64,000 nucleotides of DNA from Cerrena zonata. Taxonomy: Eukaryota; Basidiomycota; Agaricomycetes; Polyporales; Cerrenaceae. The stretch lies in contig JASBNA010000022.1 in the NCBI GenBank assembly GCA_038087015.1, positions 434,001 to 498,000 of the forward strand, read 5' to 3'. Under the pieces are notes generated by a model. It was not told where the DNA came from. It ran no database searches and saw only the letters and a list, made by a program, of their open reading frames with translations. Positions 12,262 through 25,185 of this stretch are shown here, piece by piece (within the stretch, counting starts at the first letter, position 1; every line of letters begins with the position of its first letter). The translations under genes were made by a program, and so were the position numbers.

Positions 12262-13620
12262 AATGTCAAATTACAGAGAACAGGTGTGTGCGATGATGTA
12301 AGAAATGCACTCTCAGACACAGAGGACTTGGTTGTGGGACGGCAGAGGTCGGTTAACCGTTCAAATAGTCGAAGGTGTTGTGTGGTTCGCTTATTGCCCC
12401 TTTCCTGCTGTATACGCAACACCGAAGGCGTGATGAAGAATGTCTCTAGAATCGAAGCAAGCCCACTACCCTGTTCCGATCCTGGGCTTCGAAGGAAGAC
12501 CGCAGTTAAAGTGCCGACCAATCAATCTTGCCAGATGATTTCGTGAAGGAGAGAATGCCATGGAACCAAATACGGAATGTAGATCAGAGTCTATTCGCCG
12601 CTCCTTGCCCTGAACGAAATCTTCTTTTTCAATAACAATACAAGTTGAAAACCAGGGTTCTTTACGGCTCCGCATCACCTAAGAGGGGCATCTTCATGAA
12701 TGATGGTTTCACATGTACACAGAACGAAGCCCTAGACAAGGACTCCTAAGCCGTATGACACATACGACTGGGGTGCACATTGAAAAACCGCGACAGGACC
12801 CGAGATCACCAAGGAATTGCATTTACCTGGCATTGTATCCCATGGCCAGTTTCTATCAGAGAAGAGCTTGAGCAAGATCCCCATTAGGAGAGCTCGGGCT
12901 CCGATTCTCCGCTTCTTCCATTTGATACCATCGATGCGTGTTCGCCGGAAAGATGCAGACCCTAACACCTGGAACTGATGTTTATGATGAACACGGCCTC
13001 CGACCCAAGCTTTCGTGCAGACATGAGGGTGTAGTGAGGAAATACGTAGGGCAGAGTCACTGTCACGGTGTCACAATTCTTGAAAACAACGAGCGCTTGG
13101 TACCCCGCTCTGCTACATACCATATTTGGACATAGTTTAGCTGTTTGAAAACTTTCAAGTTATTGACACTTGGATTCTTTTCCAATTTCTGATCAATGCT
13201 CCAGCATTACATCGTTACTCCCAAAGTCTGTCAATCATTCCACTTCACCATGATGTATCTCCCCATTCATCATATGGGAATTTGTACTAAGCAGTACATT
13301 TAACAAATTTTACCGGACTCCGGCCGTCTTCTTATGGTTTTAAACTATACTGTTAGCAAGGTAACTGCTACTTGCATCATGATGTGAATCATGATTGGTT
13401 TCTACAAGATGATAGAACCTTGGCACCGAATTTTGTTTCAATTCTCAGCCCTAAGTCCTTAGGTCTTAGGGCTGAACTCACACTGGCCGTTCGCCGCATG
13501 GTGGTACTGTGGCGTAATGTCGAAAGCCCTACTTCTGCATCAGCAGTCGATCTTAAAACCACACGAAGCTTGATCGCCATTGCGTTCGAAGTTAAAAATA
13601 TATTTACAAGTTTTCGTTGC
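12262..13620. other. Intergenic region between SDR copy 2 and P450 A
   Basis: About 1.36 kb with no gene I can support. Short open frames on both strands show no recognisable motif. The region includes a strong inverted repeat at 13445-13475, reported separately. Confidence 0.45.
13445..13475. repeat. Perfect 11-bp inverted repeat (hairpin) downstream of P450 A
   Basis: Arms TCAGCCCTAAG (13445-13455) and CTTAGGGCTGA (13465-13475) are perfectly complementary with a 9-base spacer. The spacer itself contains the palindromic core CCTTAGG. It lies about 145 bases past the stop of the P450 on the minus strand, so it could sit in the 3' untranslated region or mark a transcript end. Confidence 0.6.
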
Positions 13621-15776
13621 TCAAATCCTCCCATCTCTCGGCTTCACATTGACCATGAGGTGCTCCGTGAGTATTGTGGCACGCAAGTTGCGTACACCGC
13701 CCCAAAACACATTAGGATCAAACCCTGGTGGAAAAGAAACATCCAACTGTAATAAAACATTGGCAAGCACAGTGCGGATTTGCTTGTACGCCAATTTGCT
13801 TCCGACACAGCTGAAAGGACCTGTAAAAAGATGTGAGACAGGTACAGAAGTAGAGAGCTCACGGTCTTACCTGCGCTAAATGTCAACATAGACGACTTGT
13901 TGATCTTCGAATCGGGTCCCAATCCACCTTTAAGCCATCGTTGTGGTCGGAATTCTCTGGGAGATGGACTGAAATTTTCTTCGCTTGTATGTTGTGCGTA
14001 TATTGGAACCCCAACGAGGGTTCCTCCTGGGAAGAAACACCCCTCGATAAATGCACCCTCCGGAGGTACGACGCGCTGCAACCCAGAGAATATGGATCCC
14101 AGTCGCATCCCCTCCTGAATGATCGCGTTGAGGATTGGCAGATTATCTAGGACGTCAACATCAAACTCGCTCTCTTGAAATGTTGTATCGAGTTCATCGC
14201 GGAGTGCATGGTACCATTCTTGATGTGTCAGGATGAAATAGAACAATATCGAGGACATTGAGGCCACCGATTCCGTACCTATATAGTATAAGTAGGGTTC
14301 GAGAACCATGGTGTACGAGAAAAAATAAATACCTGCAATGATGGCCACCTCAGAGTCGACTGCCAAATCCTCCACTTTAACATCACTCTCGTCGGCCACT
14401 GCATCAAGCTGTAGAAATATGTCAATATTATCCTCAGGACTTTTATCAATGAAGGATAATACCCAAAATGAAAATACGTCTCGTACAAAGACCTCCTTCG
14501 CCTCCAGTCTGCGCCGAGCTAGTTCCGTTGAGAAGCTCTCAAATCTTCGGAATTGAGACGAGGGGAAATGTTTGAGAATATGGAAAAGCCATTGCAGATG
14601 ACCTAGACTGAAGACAATCAAGACGTCAGATACGAGTTTTGATACTAGACATTATAACCTACAACTCAAAAGCGACTAGAGCATTTCTCGCTTCTTCAAC
14701 AATCTTGAAAGGGTCTTCCGTATGCATAAGACTCTGGAAGGTGGTTAGATGATATTCTTTTTAGTAAACAAGCGAAAAAATTGTATATACCTCTTCCGAT
14801 TGTTTACCCCCAAACACGACACCGACCTGCGAAGAAAATATTTATTACTGCGACGTACCAAATCGTTAAACCTTACCATGGTGTCAAAAGACCAATGAGA
14901 TAAACATGTGTCTAGAGTTACGGCGCCAGCTCTATCTGAGCAACGTAGTAGGTAGTCGACCAGAGTCTGTGAAGTGGAGACAAGTACATCGCGATAGTTC
15001 ACCATCCTATGTATAGACACAACGTGATGTTAGCAAAAGGACTACGTCAATTATATTGACAATAGACCCACGCTTCTGAAGAAAAGGCACGGTTCCAACT
15101 TCGTCTTCGAAGATCGTGCCATTCTCTTTCTTTAATGAAGAAGAGACCATCTCCTTTCATGTGCAAGTCGTAGGCATCGCTTTTGTTAAAACATTGGGAT
15201 GACCCATATATCGGATTCACGGCAGCGCTCGAGTTGATTGAGATTGCGTTAGGAGCTACAGAACATATTAAGTCAATGAAGTATTCAAAACGATCAACAA
15301 AAGTAGTTAGTACCTATGCGTACGATCTTCCCATAACGCTCGTGCAAGTCTCGGACATAAAGAAACCTATCCCGTCTATAAGCTGATAACGCTAACGGTA
15401 TTTCGGTAATACGGTTCCAGAACGGGCCTGGATGTTGAGAGAGAGGATGCCACGGTGAGGAACGATATAGCACAGCGTTCAGGACAAGAGCGACTAGTCC
15501 AGTACCAAGGGTAACCATGGCATGTAGACATGTCTCACTCCAAGTCCGATAGTATTCGTTCCTATGGTATTGAACGACAAGCAATGTGAAACCGACGAAG
15601 ATTGCAGCAAGTACAAAATCACCCCGAGCAGCCCTGTTCGGAAGTATCCAGAAAGCGGCCTAACATACTGAAAGTGAGTCGCGTAGAAATATTTCCCAGT
15701 AATATGTGCACCTTACACTTCCGAGTAACAGCTCAGGATGGTGAGTTAAGAGGCTGGTGTAATATTGGACAGTCAT
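13621..15776 (-). CDS. Cytochrome P450 monooxygenase A (membrane-anchored)
   Basis: This is a heme-thiolate monooxygenase, endoplasmic-reticulum bound. The first exon starts at the ATG at 15776 with MTVQYYTSLLTHHPELLLGS and is spliced to a hydrophobic N-terminus containing VLAAIFVGFTLLVVQY and AMVTLGTGLVALVLNAVLY, so more than one membrane segment is possible. The proline-rich hinge is HPLSQHPGPF. The I-helix oxygen-binding region reads AGTESV, the ExxR of helix K is EGMR, the PERF-type motif is FRPQRW, and the heme loop is FSAGPFSCVG with the axial cysteine, split by an intron in its glycine codon. The stop is at 13621. Length is about 550 residues. It is the most divergent of the three P450s in the window. 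It is divergently oriented from the DUF6533 gene. Reaction and substrate unknown. Confidence 0.87.
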
Positions 15777-16775
15777 TGTGTCGATGGGTCAAAGGACCTT
15801 GTGCGTCTTCGCTTATTTCTGGTCTATAAACACCGCCGAACCTCCCAAGAGCAGACCCCAGGAAGGAAATGGGTGCAGGCTGAGCTGATGCAAAGTCATC
15901 GGTTGCTGATCCTATCGAAAAAGCGGTGGTTTTCATAAAGAAGCAGCGATTGATATCAAGCTGGGACGGTGCAATCATTCTATGGGTTTCAAGCTCATGA
16001 ACGAGTTTACAACGATGCGGACACCAAGTCACTTCACAAACACCCGTGGGTATCCGAGCACTTCGGCATCGGCCGTCCCTCTCAATCAATCAACGTTAAT
16101 CAACAACCACATTGAATCACAACTCAAGAAAAAACCAAGCGTACATTGCCACTGCGGGCCAGCACACAGCTGTAACATCTGCACTTTGGGAAGGAGTCAA
16201 TGGTAAGTAACGATGCACAATGTTACATTTAGTAAATCCTGACATATCGTGTCGCAAGTCGCTACGTCCCTAAGGCCTGATCCCGACTAACGGAGCTTTG
16301 TTCTCCACAGAACATTAGGCTTGCCTCGAGCCGAAAGATTTCAATCTGGTATACAAGACAATTACTTTTATCTCACGTACGGCGTACAGGTGATCAGAAT
16401 TGAATTCCAGAGGCATGTGCCTGCCTGATGTGGATGGCCACGTCCATCAGCTTCGACAGCGCTCAGTTTCTGGGCAAGCTAGAGTTTGATCAATCGGAGT
16501 ATCTCAAGTCACAGTACTCGATTAGTCAAGACCTGCCCGGGTTGGAGTCCGTCCAGTCTATTTTCAATGAAAGATATATTGCTTGTCGCCAAACGCGTCA
16601 CTTGCATCTTTCCGGGACGTTACCAGCTGTCCATGTACTGCGGTAAACTTTGTGCCTCGTTCCCAGTCGATTCTCAGTGCTATCAGTATCGTTCCTGGGT
16701 GTGAACACCTTGGCCAAACCTCTCATTGATAATAAAAGACGTATACGTCTTCGATAGGCATCACATAGCTACAGA
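15777..16775. other. Divergent promoter region of P450 A and the DUF6533 gene
   Basis: About 1 kb between two divergently transcribed genes, so probably promoters for both. Short open frames, such as one at 16428-16646, have no recognisable content. Confidence 0.45.
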
Positions 16776-18581
16776 ATGTCGACCCCTACGGACCCGCAGG
16801 CCGCGTTCCAACAACTTGTGTTGCTTCACCAATATGCGCGAATTGTTGGCTATTGTGGAGGTAAGCGACCCTCATTGTCTTGATCTATCTGATACTAAAT
16901 GTAATCGGTATAGTCTCTGCCTTCACCTGGTTCATCTTCGATTACGGTATGTCATCATTTCAATTCGAAATAAATCGATATTCAGAATGCTTTAATCAGT
17001 AATGACTTGGTCGGACGAGGTACGTTTCTATATGTTATCCTTTATGAAAGCCTATTTAGACTTTTCAATGTCAGGTCGAATACGTTTGGGTGAGTAATAT
17101 TGCAATCGAACCGACGAAAGGTCCATTGAATCCCCCTCGCAGAAAAAACCATGGGGCCTAGCAAAAATCCTCTTCCTTTGGGTACATTAACAATTACGAT
17201 GTCCTTTTTATTCTTACTGAATATCGGATGTAGATGAGATACTTTGGTGTCGTTCTTCTGACCATCAACATCTATGTATCGATGACGGGCAACCACACCG
17301 CTAAAGTAAGTCTTTCTATTCTAAAGTCAGGCGATCCTTCCAATTCAACTTTCCGTTATAGTTGTGAGTGTTCATTTACCTACTCCATCTATCTCGAGCT
17401 AAGTATAATATCGTCTTAAGCTGTCAAGGTTACTTTTATTGGGAAGGCTCGGGTGGATCCATCATGCTCTACACGGTGGAAAGTAAGTGTGCTTTGATCA
17501 CCCAATGTTCGTTCTTGCCTTATTTCTGATTATAGTTATCCTGCAACTCCGTATATTTGCCATGTACAACAAGAAAAAATGGCTCACTTACTTTAACCTG
17601 GTCCTTTTCGTGATCGAAATCGTCGTTATGCTCGTGGTGTACAATATCGGAATCCACGCAGGCATCAGTAAGCAAAGTGATTCTCGTTGTAGTTGCTTAC
17701 TAACTCACCTACGAATAGCTTTGCCTACGCCCCCCGGACTGACAGGCTGTTACGGTATCACTACATCCTATCTGTTCTCCATATGGCTCCCGGGTATGCT
17801 TTCTTTCCACTTGTCACCCTTATGTAGCTCATAGCTTATTTGTCATTTCAGGGCTCGCATTCGAGCTGTGGCTAGTCGTCCTCGCTTTGTATAAGGCTGT
17901 GGATCGCTCGCGCCGTGGCATAATGCTTGATGGTCGCAAGGAAGATTTACTGACGCTCCTTATCCGTGACAAGTGAGTCAACCAACTTCTTATTCGGTGA
18001 TATATCTAACGCGTCCCATTTTCAAAGTGTTATTTATTTCGTGATGTATGTTGTCTCTTCTACGTCTCTCCTCGTAGCTACTAATGTTTGATGATAAAGG
18101 ATTGCTGCCGGCCTATTTGCAAACGCCATGATGTGGTTCGTTGGCCCCGTAAGTCGGATGCGAATTATCTCCCATGTATGACTAATATGAAATTGTCTAA
18201 TAGGACGGCCTCGCTCCCGCCGCTGTCTCGTACGTCTGTTCGAAGTGAAATTATCAGAACAATACTTACCGCTCATCCAGACTCTCTCACGCGTCCATGT
18301 TTATTTCCGGCTCTCGACTTCTGCTCAACCTGCGTATAGCATACTACAACAACGCGAATTCAAATACCACCGTTGGAAACACGACCGGTGGTGACATGAC
18401 CAGCCAATGGGCCCCCGCCGCCCGAAAGCTACCTCGTAAATGGGACGTAGATACTACGGTGCTTTTGACCGATACCGTTGACTACACTATGACGATGTCA
18501 CGCCCGGATGGCTTTGTCTTGAACACGGTGAACACCAAATCCTTCGGTGCCTCTACCGATGGGTCCCGAACTCTAGCTTAA
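16776..18581 (+). CDS. DUF6533-type multi-pass membrane protein
   Basis: This is a putative seven-helix membrane protein of a family that is abundant in agaricomycetes and has no established function. The first exons encode FQQLVLLHQYARIVGYCGG, a hydrophobic helix with FTWFIFDY, then the family-typical TWSDEVEYVWKKPWGLAKIL and MRYFGVVLLTINIYV. Later helices include IILQLRIFAMYNKKKWLTYF and FNLVLFVIEIVVMLVVY. About ten short introns interrupt the gene and the exons join in frame. The C-terminal tail after about 18350 is hydrophilic and ends at the TAA at 18579-18581. Such proteins are often found beside metabolite genes, but a transport or sensing role here is a guess. Confidence 0.8.
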
Positions 18582-19375
18582 TGTATGTTTATCTCGCAAG
18601 GACTCTGTAATATACATGGGGAATGTACCGATTACTATGTATGTTTATTCATATGTGTGCCTAAAATCAGTCGATGCACGTTTACCAAGATGATAAGAGG
18701 TTTGAGTAGTATTTATTATTCGAAGAACTATGTCAAAGGTAGACTGAATTCCGTAAAGTTAAATATCTCAAACAAACCGACACCTTCTATGATAATGTAA
18801 CACGTAGAGGGAGCTGATAGGGATAGCATCTTTCAGCATGAACACTTCTAACTCCCTTCCGATCGGAGCAGAGAGCGGTATCCGGCCTAGTTTCGGCTAG
18901 ATCGGATGCTATTAGCTACAGTATCGTGATGGAACAAAATCGGAAGGCAGGAAGGTAGAGCGTGGCATCCACCGACGTATTTGCTATCCGATTTCGAATA
19001 CAGTCACGGACTATGGCGTATCTGATCACCTGAAGCGGCAACAAGAGTCAAAATGACAACGGTTGAACCTAGGTGATTGACAGACATCATTGGTGCCTGT
19101 CAGAATAGAGTGTAATAGGCACAAACAACAACCCTCTCCACTCTATAGGGCCTAAGGCTGGAACCCAAACGTACCCTGTCGATCCTTGAACTAAGTTACC
19201 GAATCAAAAGATTGGTACCACGATAAGTTATATCCATATGTGTAACATTACAAGACAAGGGAGGTAAACGCTGTATATATAGATATCTCAAATATCTGAT
19301 TCAGAATTGGTTCGGATCAGCTGAGCTGCGCGGGGCGAACGGGGTTTGATGTCACATTTGAAAGCATGGGGAAGA
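18582..19375. other. Intergenic region between convergent DUF6533 and P450 B genes
   Basis: It should contain two 3' untranslated regions. I see no gene, RNA or clear repeat. Confidence 0.45.
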
Positions 19376-21437
19376 CTACCCACAGTGCGAACCGTCAGCC
19401 ATAAAGAAGTTGTGCATAAGAACAGTCGATCGGACACACCTCGTAACACCGGAGGACCAGCGCATTATTGGTTCAATCTCCACACCATATTCATCCACTG
19501 GCTTCTTGATGTCGAATGTTGCAAGAGTACACGCTACGTTGCAGAACAATGCTGCGTGAGCAACTGCTTCCCCAGGACAAGCCCTTTTGATCGATTCAGG
19601 ACCTATTCTTTCCTAAAACAGACTTAGGATGTAAAGACTCACCTGCGGCCAAACCCGAACGCGAACTTGGAGCTGTCAGGCTCGTTACGGGGAGAAAGGA
19701 ACCTTTCAGGGTCAAAGACGTCTGGATCCTTGTAGATTGTTTCATCGTGCAAAGCAGCCCTGTAAGAAGTCTCATCCATCATTTGAGTGGACGTATTGAA
19801 GAAAGATAAATATATACCATATGTTAGCGACAAGAGCTGTTCCAGAGGGTATGATGTATCCTTTATAGATATCATCTTGCGTGACTGAGTGGGATACTGA
19901 GGCAACATGAATTTAACGCATCAAATTTGAAGTAAAGCCACTAACCCATTGGTACCACTGGTCGCCATCGCAGCACCTCCTTCAGTACTGAATAAACGTA
20001 CGGAAGTGATTCTCGATCCTCTACGCGAGGAAGACGATTATTCCCAATTACACGGTCTATCTCATCCTGAGCACGCCGTTGAATATCAGGGAAGAGCATC
20101 ATAGACAAAAAGAAGTTCGAGAGGGCTGCAACGGTCTGTAAAATTGATTTGGTAATCAAATGAAGGCTCAAAGCTCATTCGGAACTGGCTCACTGTATCT
20201 GCCTGGCCTAATGATTTGATTAGAAAGATTGTTTATAGCCAAAAGAATATTGTTACCTGCATACAAGCCGGCGGCCACCCACTTGATGTCTTCATCTGTA
20301 CTTCGTTCACTGGCGTTCAATAACGTTTCTGTGAAAGATTTGGGTGCATTCCCGCTAGCCTAATCCAGTACGTCAATTATCAATGCATATTTATATAATA
20401 AGGAGTTCGGGCTTACCACTTGTTTCTTCACCATATCGAAAGGCGTATCGACCATTTTACGAATCAAACCTTGGGTCTTGATCCCAAGTCTTTTGAAACC
20501 TGCACCAGGGAACCATGATGGGACATACTTCACTGTAAATCGTAGTTTCAGAACGTATCCAATTCGGGCGAGATAAAAACGTACAGAAAGGAAGTGTATC
20601 AACGAGGAATACACCTGGTAGAGCAGCTATTGAGAACATTCGCAAGGCTTTCTCAGTATCATCCATGATGGTTTTAAATTCATCCGATTCATGCTTGAAT
20701 CCGTAAGCAACTTTTAGAGCAATAGTCCCAGCGGTACTAGTTCATCGTATTTAGAGTGTAACCAAACGACAAAATGGTGAGACATACCGGCGAAAGTTCT
20801 TTGTAAAGGTGTCCGGGTCATCAAGAAGTCGAACAAGGGAATGCCCAATCTCCTTCTCAATTAATGGCCAGTATTCTCGTGTAACATTTGTATTTAGCCC
20901 GACTTTGAGGAGTTTGCGGTAGTTCTTGAAACGTTCGTTGTAGGGCATCAAAACCACAGTCTCGCCCCAACCCATGCTACATTCACATGTGAGAACTACC
21001 GAGTCGTAGTCAAATACCCAACATACAGTTCGTTGGCCATCACTAGATGAGGGCGGTTGGAGTAAATGGCCGACCTAGCCTCAAAAAGATCCACTATTGC
21101 TTTGGAAGAATTGAGAAGAATGATTGGTTTATTGAATACCCGAAAGGTAACAAGCTCGCCTGCGATCGATACACATAAGTAAATGCAACAATTCCAGAGA
21201 CAAAGTTCTATATGACATACCGAAAATGGACCCCCATTGCGTAAATTGAAGCCATTCTTCCTGTTGGGACAATTGGAAAAGGTTTCCGAATATCGGAATA
21301 GGAGTGGGCCCAGGAGGAAGACTCTTCGAGCGATGAGTTGTCAAGTACGTCAACAAGAGTACGAGGAATAACCCTATCAAACTAGTATCCAGCAAGGACC
21401 ATCCCTCGCTCGATAACTGAGGTAAAGTCAGTGCCAT
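19376..21437 (-). CDS. Cytochrome P450 monooxygenase B (CYP64/CYP5144-like)
   Basis: It is an ER-anchored monooxygenase resembling the large basidiomycete group annotated as O-methylsterigmatocystin oxidoreductase-like. The N-terminal anchor is LIGLFLVLLLTYLTTH, followed by the hinge KSLPPGPTPIPIFGNLFQL. The I-helix reads YAGQADTT across an intron, the ExxR is EVLR in YSVLKEVLRWRP, the PERF-type motif is FDPERF, and the heme loop is FGFGRRACPG with the axial cysteine just after an intron. The exons join in frame to a stop at 19376, giving a normal length of about 520 residues. It lies on the same strand as acyl-CoA oxidase B, which is upstream. Fatty-acid-chain oxidation is possible given the neighbours, but the substrate is not readable. 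Confidence 0.88.
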
Positions 21438-22093
21438 CGTGTCTTTCGTCGAAAACGGTATTGCGGGTCAAAGTCTGAAGACTAGGATAAGGGTGGTGGA
21501 GCTGAGAAGACATTATTAGTCATGTAGTCTTCATGGGAAGCAGAATAATTTCATCAGGGCATAACAGTATACCGAAGATGCCGGAAATGTTGCTGGGCAT
21601 CACATTCACGTACCACTCGAAGGGAACTAGACTGCTCATGATCCTAGGGTTCAATCAGGTCGGAGGGCATCAGCAATTGCACGGGACAGATGTCAAGAGA
21701 ACATCAAAGGAACACGAAGCAAACCTTGATGTGGCCTCCTCATCGACCCTGGAAAAGGTGATACGATCAGCGTTAACCTTCTGAATTGAGAAGACCAAGC
21801 CTGCGAACCTTACAACAAAGAAAGTTTCGGATGCTGGATCGGAAGTTTCGTCATGGAGGGGAAGACGCTTCCTCCGATCACTTCGTGTTGAACTCCAGTC
21901 TCATGTGTTGGCGATGTATATATCAAAAAATCCAGGCTTCATACGTTTTCTGCATGTATTGATGTATAGATAGAATTGGCCGATACTCTGTTTAACAAGC
22001 AACTTGGCAGAACTAACGCATGCAGAATCTTTTGTGATGAATTCGCAGTTACAGGTCCCGGAAGGTACAATCAACGTCAAAGAGAGGAAGCAA
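21438..22093. other. Intergenic region between P450 B and acyl-CoA oxidase B
   Basis: It probably carries the P450 B promoter and the 3' end of the oxidase B transcript. No gene is visible. Confidence 0.45.
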
Positions 22094-24105
22094 CTACAAT
22101 CGTGCGCGTGCTATGGTTTCCGAAAACGGAGCGTAATCAGCATTTCCTTCGTAGACTTTCAGCGAATCACTGAATTTCTTCCATGAGGAATCTGATGTAA
22201 TGGCGGCCACAGCATACGGAGCAATGTCCATTGCATCCAAGTATTCCTGTAGGTGTGAGTAAACAGTAGACAGCGCCTCATCCTCTTGTCTGAAGAAATC
22301 ATCTCGGCTGAACAGCCTTTTCTCAACATACCATGCCAAATCTGTCCCAACTGCGCTGATCTCGTATAGCCGAATAAGAGGCTCCGGCAAGCCTTGGGTA
22401 ATAGCGGCCTCCCATGCCATTCGATGGCCAATGGCGTCCACGAATTGGAGACACCGGGGCAGTAATAAGCGGTTTACATCATCTCCACGATGGCGTTGTT
22501 GGGATGCTGCGATTATAGCCGACATTTCCTCGCCGAGTTTCTGTTCATGCTGGTTGAGCAGACTATCCCGCTTTTGGCCAGCGGGTATAGTGTATCGCTT
22601 CAATAAGAGCTCCGGGGCTAAGCCTGAAGATCATAACGTTAGAATCCTCGATCTATACACACATCTATGAGCTCTACTCACGTAAAGCCAACGCCAAGAC
22701 ATCGCCCTCAGCAATAGCCACACCGCGCAGTTCCATCTTGAAGCGTTCACACATAAATATTGAGTTGGATTAGGATATTGTAAGACTTACCTCCATCGGC
22801 AGTATTTGGTTACATTCAAACATTCCTTGCGCACCGCATCGATCTGCTATGGAGCATCCAGTACGCCGCCAGTGACCAATCATAGTCGCTTTGACTATTG
22901 TGGCAATTGCGTTCCGCTGATTGATATCTTCAACTGAGATCTCTGAGAGCCATGTGATAGCCTGTTGATAAAGAGCATCAAGGACATAGCCTTGAGCCAA
23001 GGCGTGCAAAATGGGAAGCTGCTGCGTTCGGAACGAAAGAATGGGAATCGTCTGGTTTCGGGGTCCGACAACAAGACGACGTTTGCTGTATGTCGCAGCT
23101 ATGTAAGAAGCCATCTTGAGTGCGGGACTGACCATTGCCGACATGGACATGGAGCCTATAGCCACCCGCCATATCGTTTCAATAAACTGACTTCTTGCAT
23201 CTGCGGTATTCGCGATGGTACCCAGCAGTGCAGAGGACGGGATTTTCACATGGTCGAAATATGTCAAGGCATGGCCGAATGATTTACACCCAAGACGACT
23301 GGGAAGTTCTCTGTATAATACGTCAAGTTAATTTACGCCACGAGTAACAGTTTGCTGACCTCGCAGTGACTCCTGTACACATGGTTTTTCCATCATTGAG
23401 GGATACAATGAATGGACGTATTCCACGGTCCTCTCCGCGTACCATCAGCCTGGCCATAAGTATCCCCACGCGCGGGACACCTCCGAAGGGGAGTGTTGGG
23501 GCCATGTACCTACAACGAATTAGCCATAACGATCTATCGGTATAGTAAATAACACACTTCGCAGCCTGAGGATTGGGTGTGTCGACTATGAAACTACCGT
23601 CATTTTGCATTGTCGCTGTAGTCTCGAGATGGAGGGCATTTAGTCCATGGCCCAACTCGGTTAACAAGAATTGTGCGCTTGTGTAAACGGTGTTTATTAT
23701 TGACTGATGGGATGGAAAATGAGTGGTGCTTACGATATGCGAAAGGACAGAATATCATCCATCAAAGTCTTCAGCTCGGGACGGGATTCAATGAAGGGTG
23801 CTAAGGTCCCGGCTGCTAGATTTAGTTGGATTGAAAACAGCGCCACAGCTGCACCATCTAGAGTGACAATGTAATCTCGATACATGTCCCAGAACCTTTG
23901 GGAGGGACGTAAGACGTCATCTAGGGTAAGGCCTGTCGTAGGTCAGTATATGCTACAAGAAAACATTGTTGTCTATCTTACTGTAGCAGGCTGCGATAGC
24001 CTTTGCACGTTCATGGGAGATATTGATTCGCTCCCCTACGGTTAGGTGTTCGGATATATGGCCGAAGAGGAGGGTGGATGGTAGGCTGGCTGTCGGAAAG
24101 CTCAT
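22094..24105 (-). CDS. Acyl-CoA oxidase-like flavoenzyme, copy B, PTS1-type C-terminus
   Basis: It is a close paralogue of the oxidase at 4366-6389 with the same exon layout. Shared blocks are FLLTELGHGLNA, PTLPFGGVPRVGILMARLMV, YSKRRLVVGPRNQ, WRRTGCSIADRCGAQGMFEC and SHLQEYLDAMDIAPYAVAAI. The last three residues are again Ala-Arg-Leu, consistent with peroxisomal import. Predicted role is FAD-dependent 2,3-desaturation of an acyl-CoA. The ATG at 24105 (MSFPTASLPS) matches the start of copy A; an in-frame ATG at 24186 would add 27 residues. The gene is intact. It faces away from the desaturase gene across about 1.1 kb, so the two could share regulatory DNA. Having two such enzymes suggests specialisation for chain length or for modified acyl chains. 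Confidence 0.85.
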
Positions 24106-25185
24106 GGTTCGGACGTTGAAGGAATCTTGTGGGTTGTTCGCTGACGTTCGGGTGGGGATGAATGGTATATGTGACCAACCAGCCATCGACGCTCACATGA
24201 CCGGTCTTGGAAGGGGGACAGCCAAGTTGTTAAGAGATTCCTCAAGGTGTTCCGCGCGAGTTACAATCAAAGAAGAATACAAACGGACATGCATCAGCGG
24301 CGTGCCATGAAATTGACAAGAGATGTAGTGGCCATGTTACTGCAAAGAGAGCCTAGAGTTGCCTTCTGATAGCTACGCTGTTCTGACAGAATACAATAGG
24401 GCACTGCTGATGCGGTGGAGTCGGCACACAAGCGTTTCTGTGAAATAAGAAGCTCAAGTGAGTTCAACAAGGAATGATCATGATGGCCTGCAATGAAACG
24501 AAGTAGAGAGAAGTTTGCTGGTGTGATTTCGCAACAGTCATTGTTGTGAACATCGCCTTGCAGCATGCACTGCACGCAGTACTAAATGTGAAGAACCCGA
24601 CCGATGCGTCAGAGGGCTGAGAACGAAAATCCATTTCGGTTACGAGCGAAACATTCATATGTCAACGTCTATTTGACGTAAGGTTGGCCGCTCAATGGGT
24701 TTACTTACCTGTATATCATCAAGAGACTCCCAGATCTTCCGCTAAGCAACGGCGATATACGAGACGGCGGTTTATAGTTTGACTTTCAAGAATAGGTCGT
24801 GTACCAGAAGTGCCGCCCATTGGATTCCGAAAATTGCCATCCTGAGGAATCACCGGAGTGTGGGAACTCCAGTACGGCGCCCAAATTTTGACTCGGAAGA
24901 GATGCAGCCTGTCCAGTGTCCTGATCCAAGAAACGAGTCTATACGGTGTTATCACACCTTGGGCTTCGAAAATCAGATGGCTGACCCACACGAGTGAGAC
25001 ACTGTTTTATTTTTTGCTGTACCTATTTCAATATGCCCGTATGTCAGTTATCCAAGATGATGATCACATCTTACACCCACATCGGGCACGGTCTCTATTC
25101 TTTCCAATATTTAGTAGGTACCAAGGTTAGACGCACAATACCTCGCTCTTAATCATTTGTACCCTCCCTCCCCTCCTCGTCTTCA
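24106..25185. other. Divergent promoter region of acyl-CoA oxidase B and the desaturase
   Basis: About 1.1 kb between divergently transcribed genes. No gene is supported. If these genes are co-regulated, shared binding sites should lie here. Confidence 0.45.

Noticed and set aside
13372..13752. Plus-strand open frame of 126 codons
   Set aside because: It overlaps the last exon of P450 A on the other strand and its 3' region; it is an antisense shadow.
19466..19486. GGTTCAATCTC resembling a tRNA T-arm
   Set aside because: No cloverleaf could be built around it, and it lies inside the last exon of P450 B.
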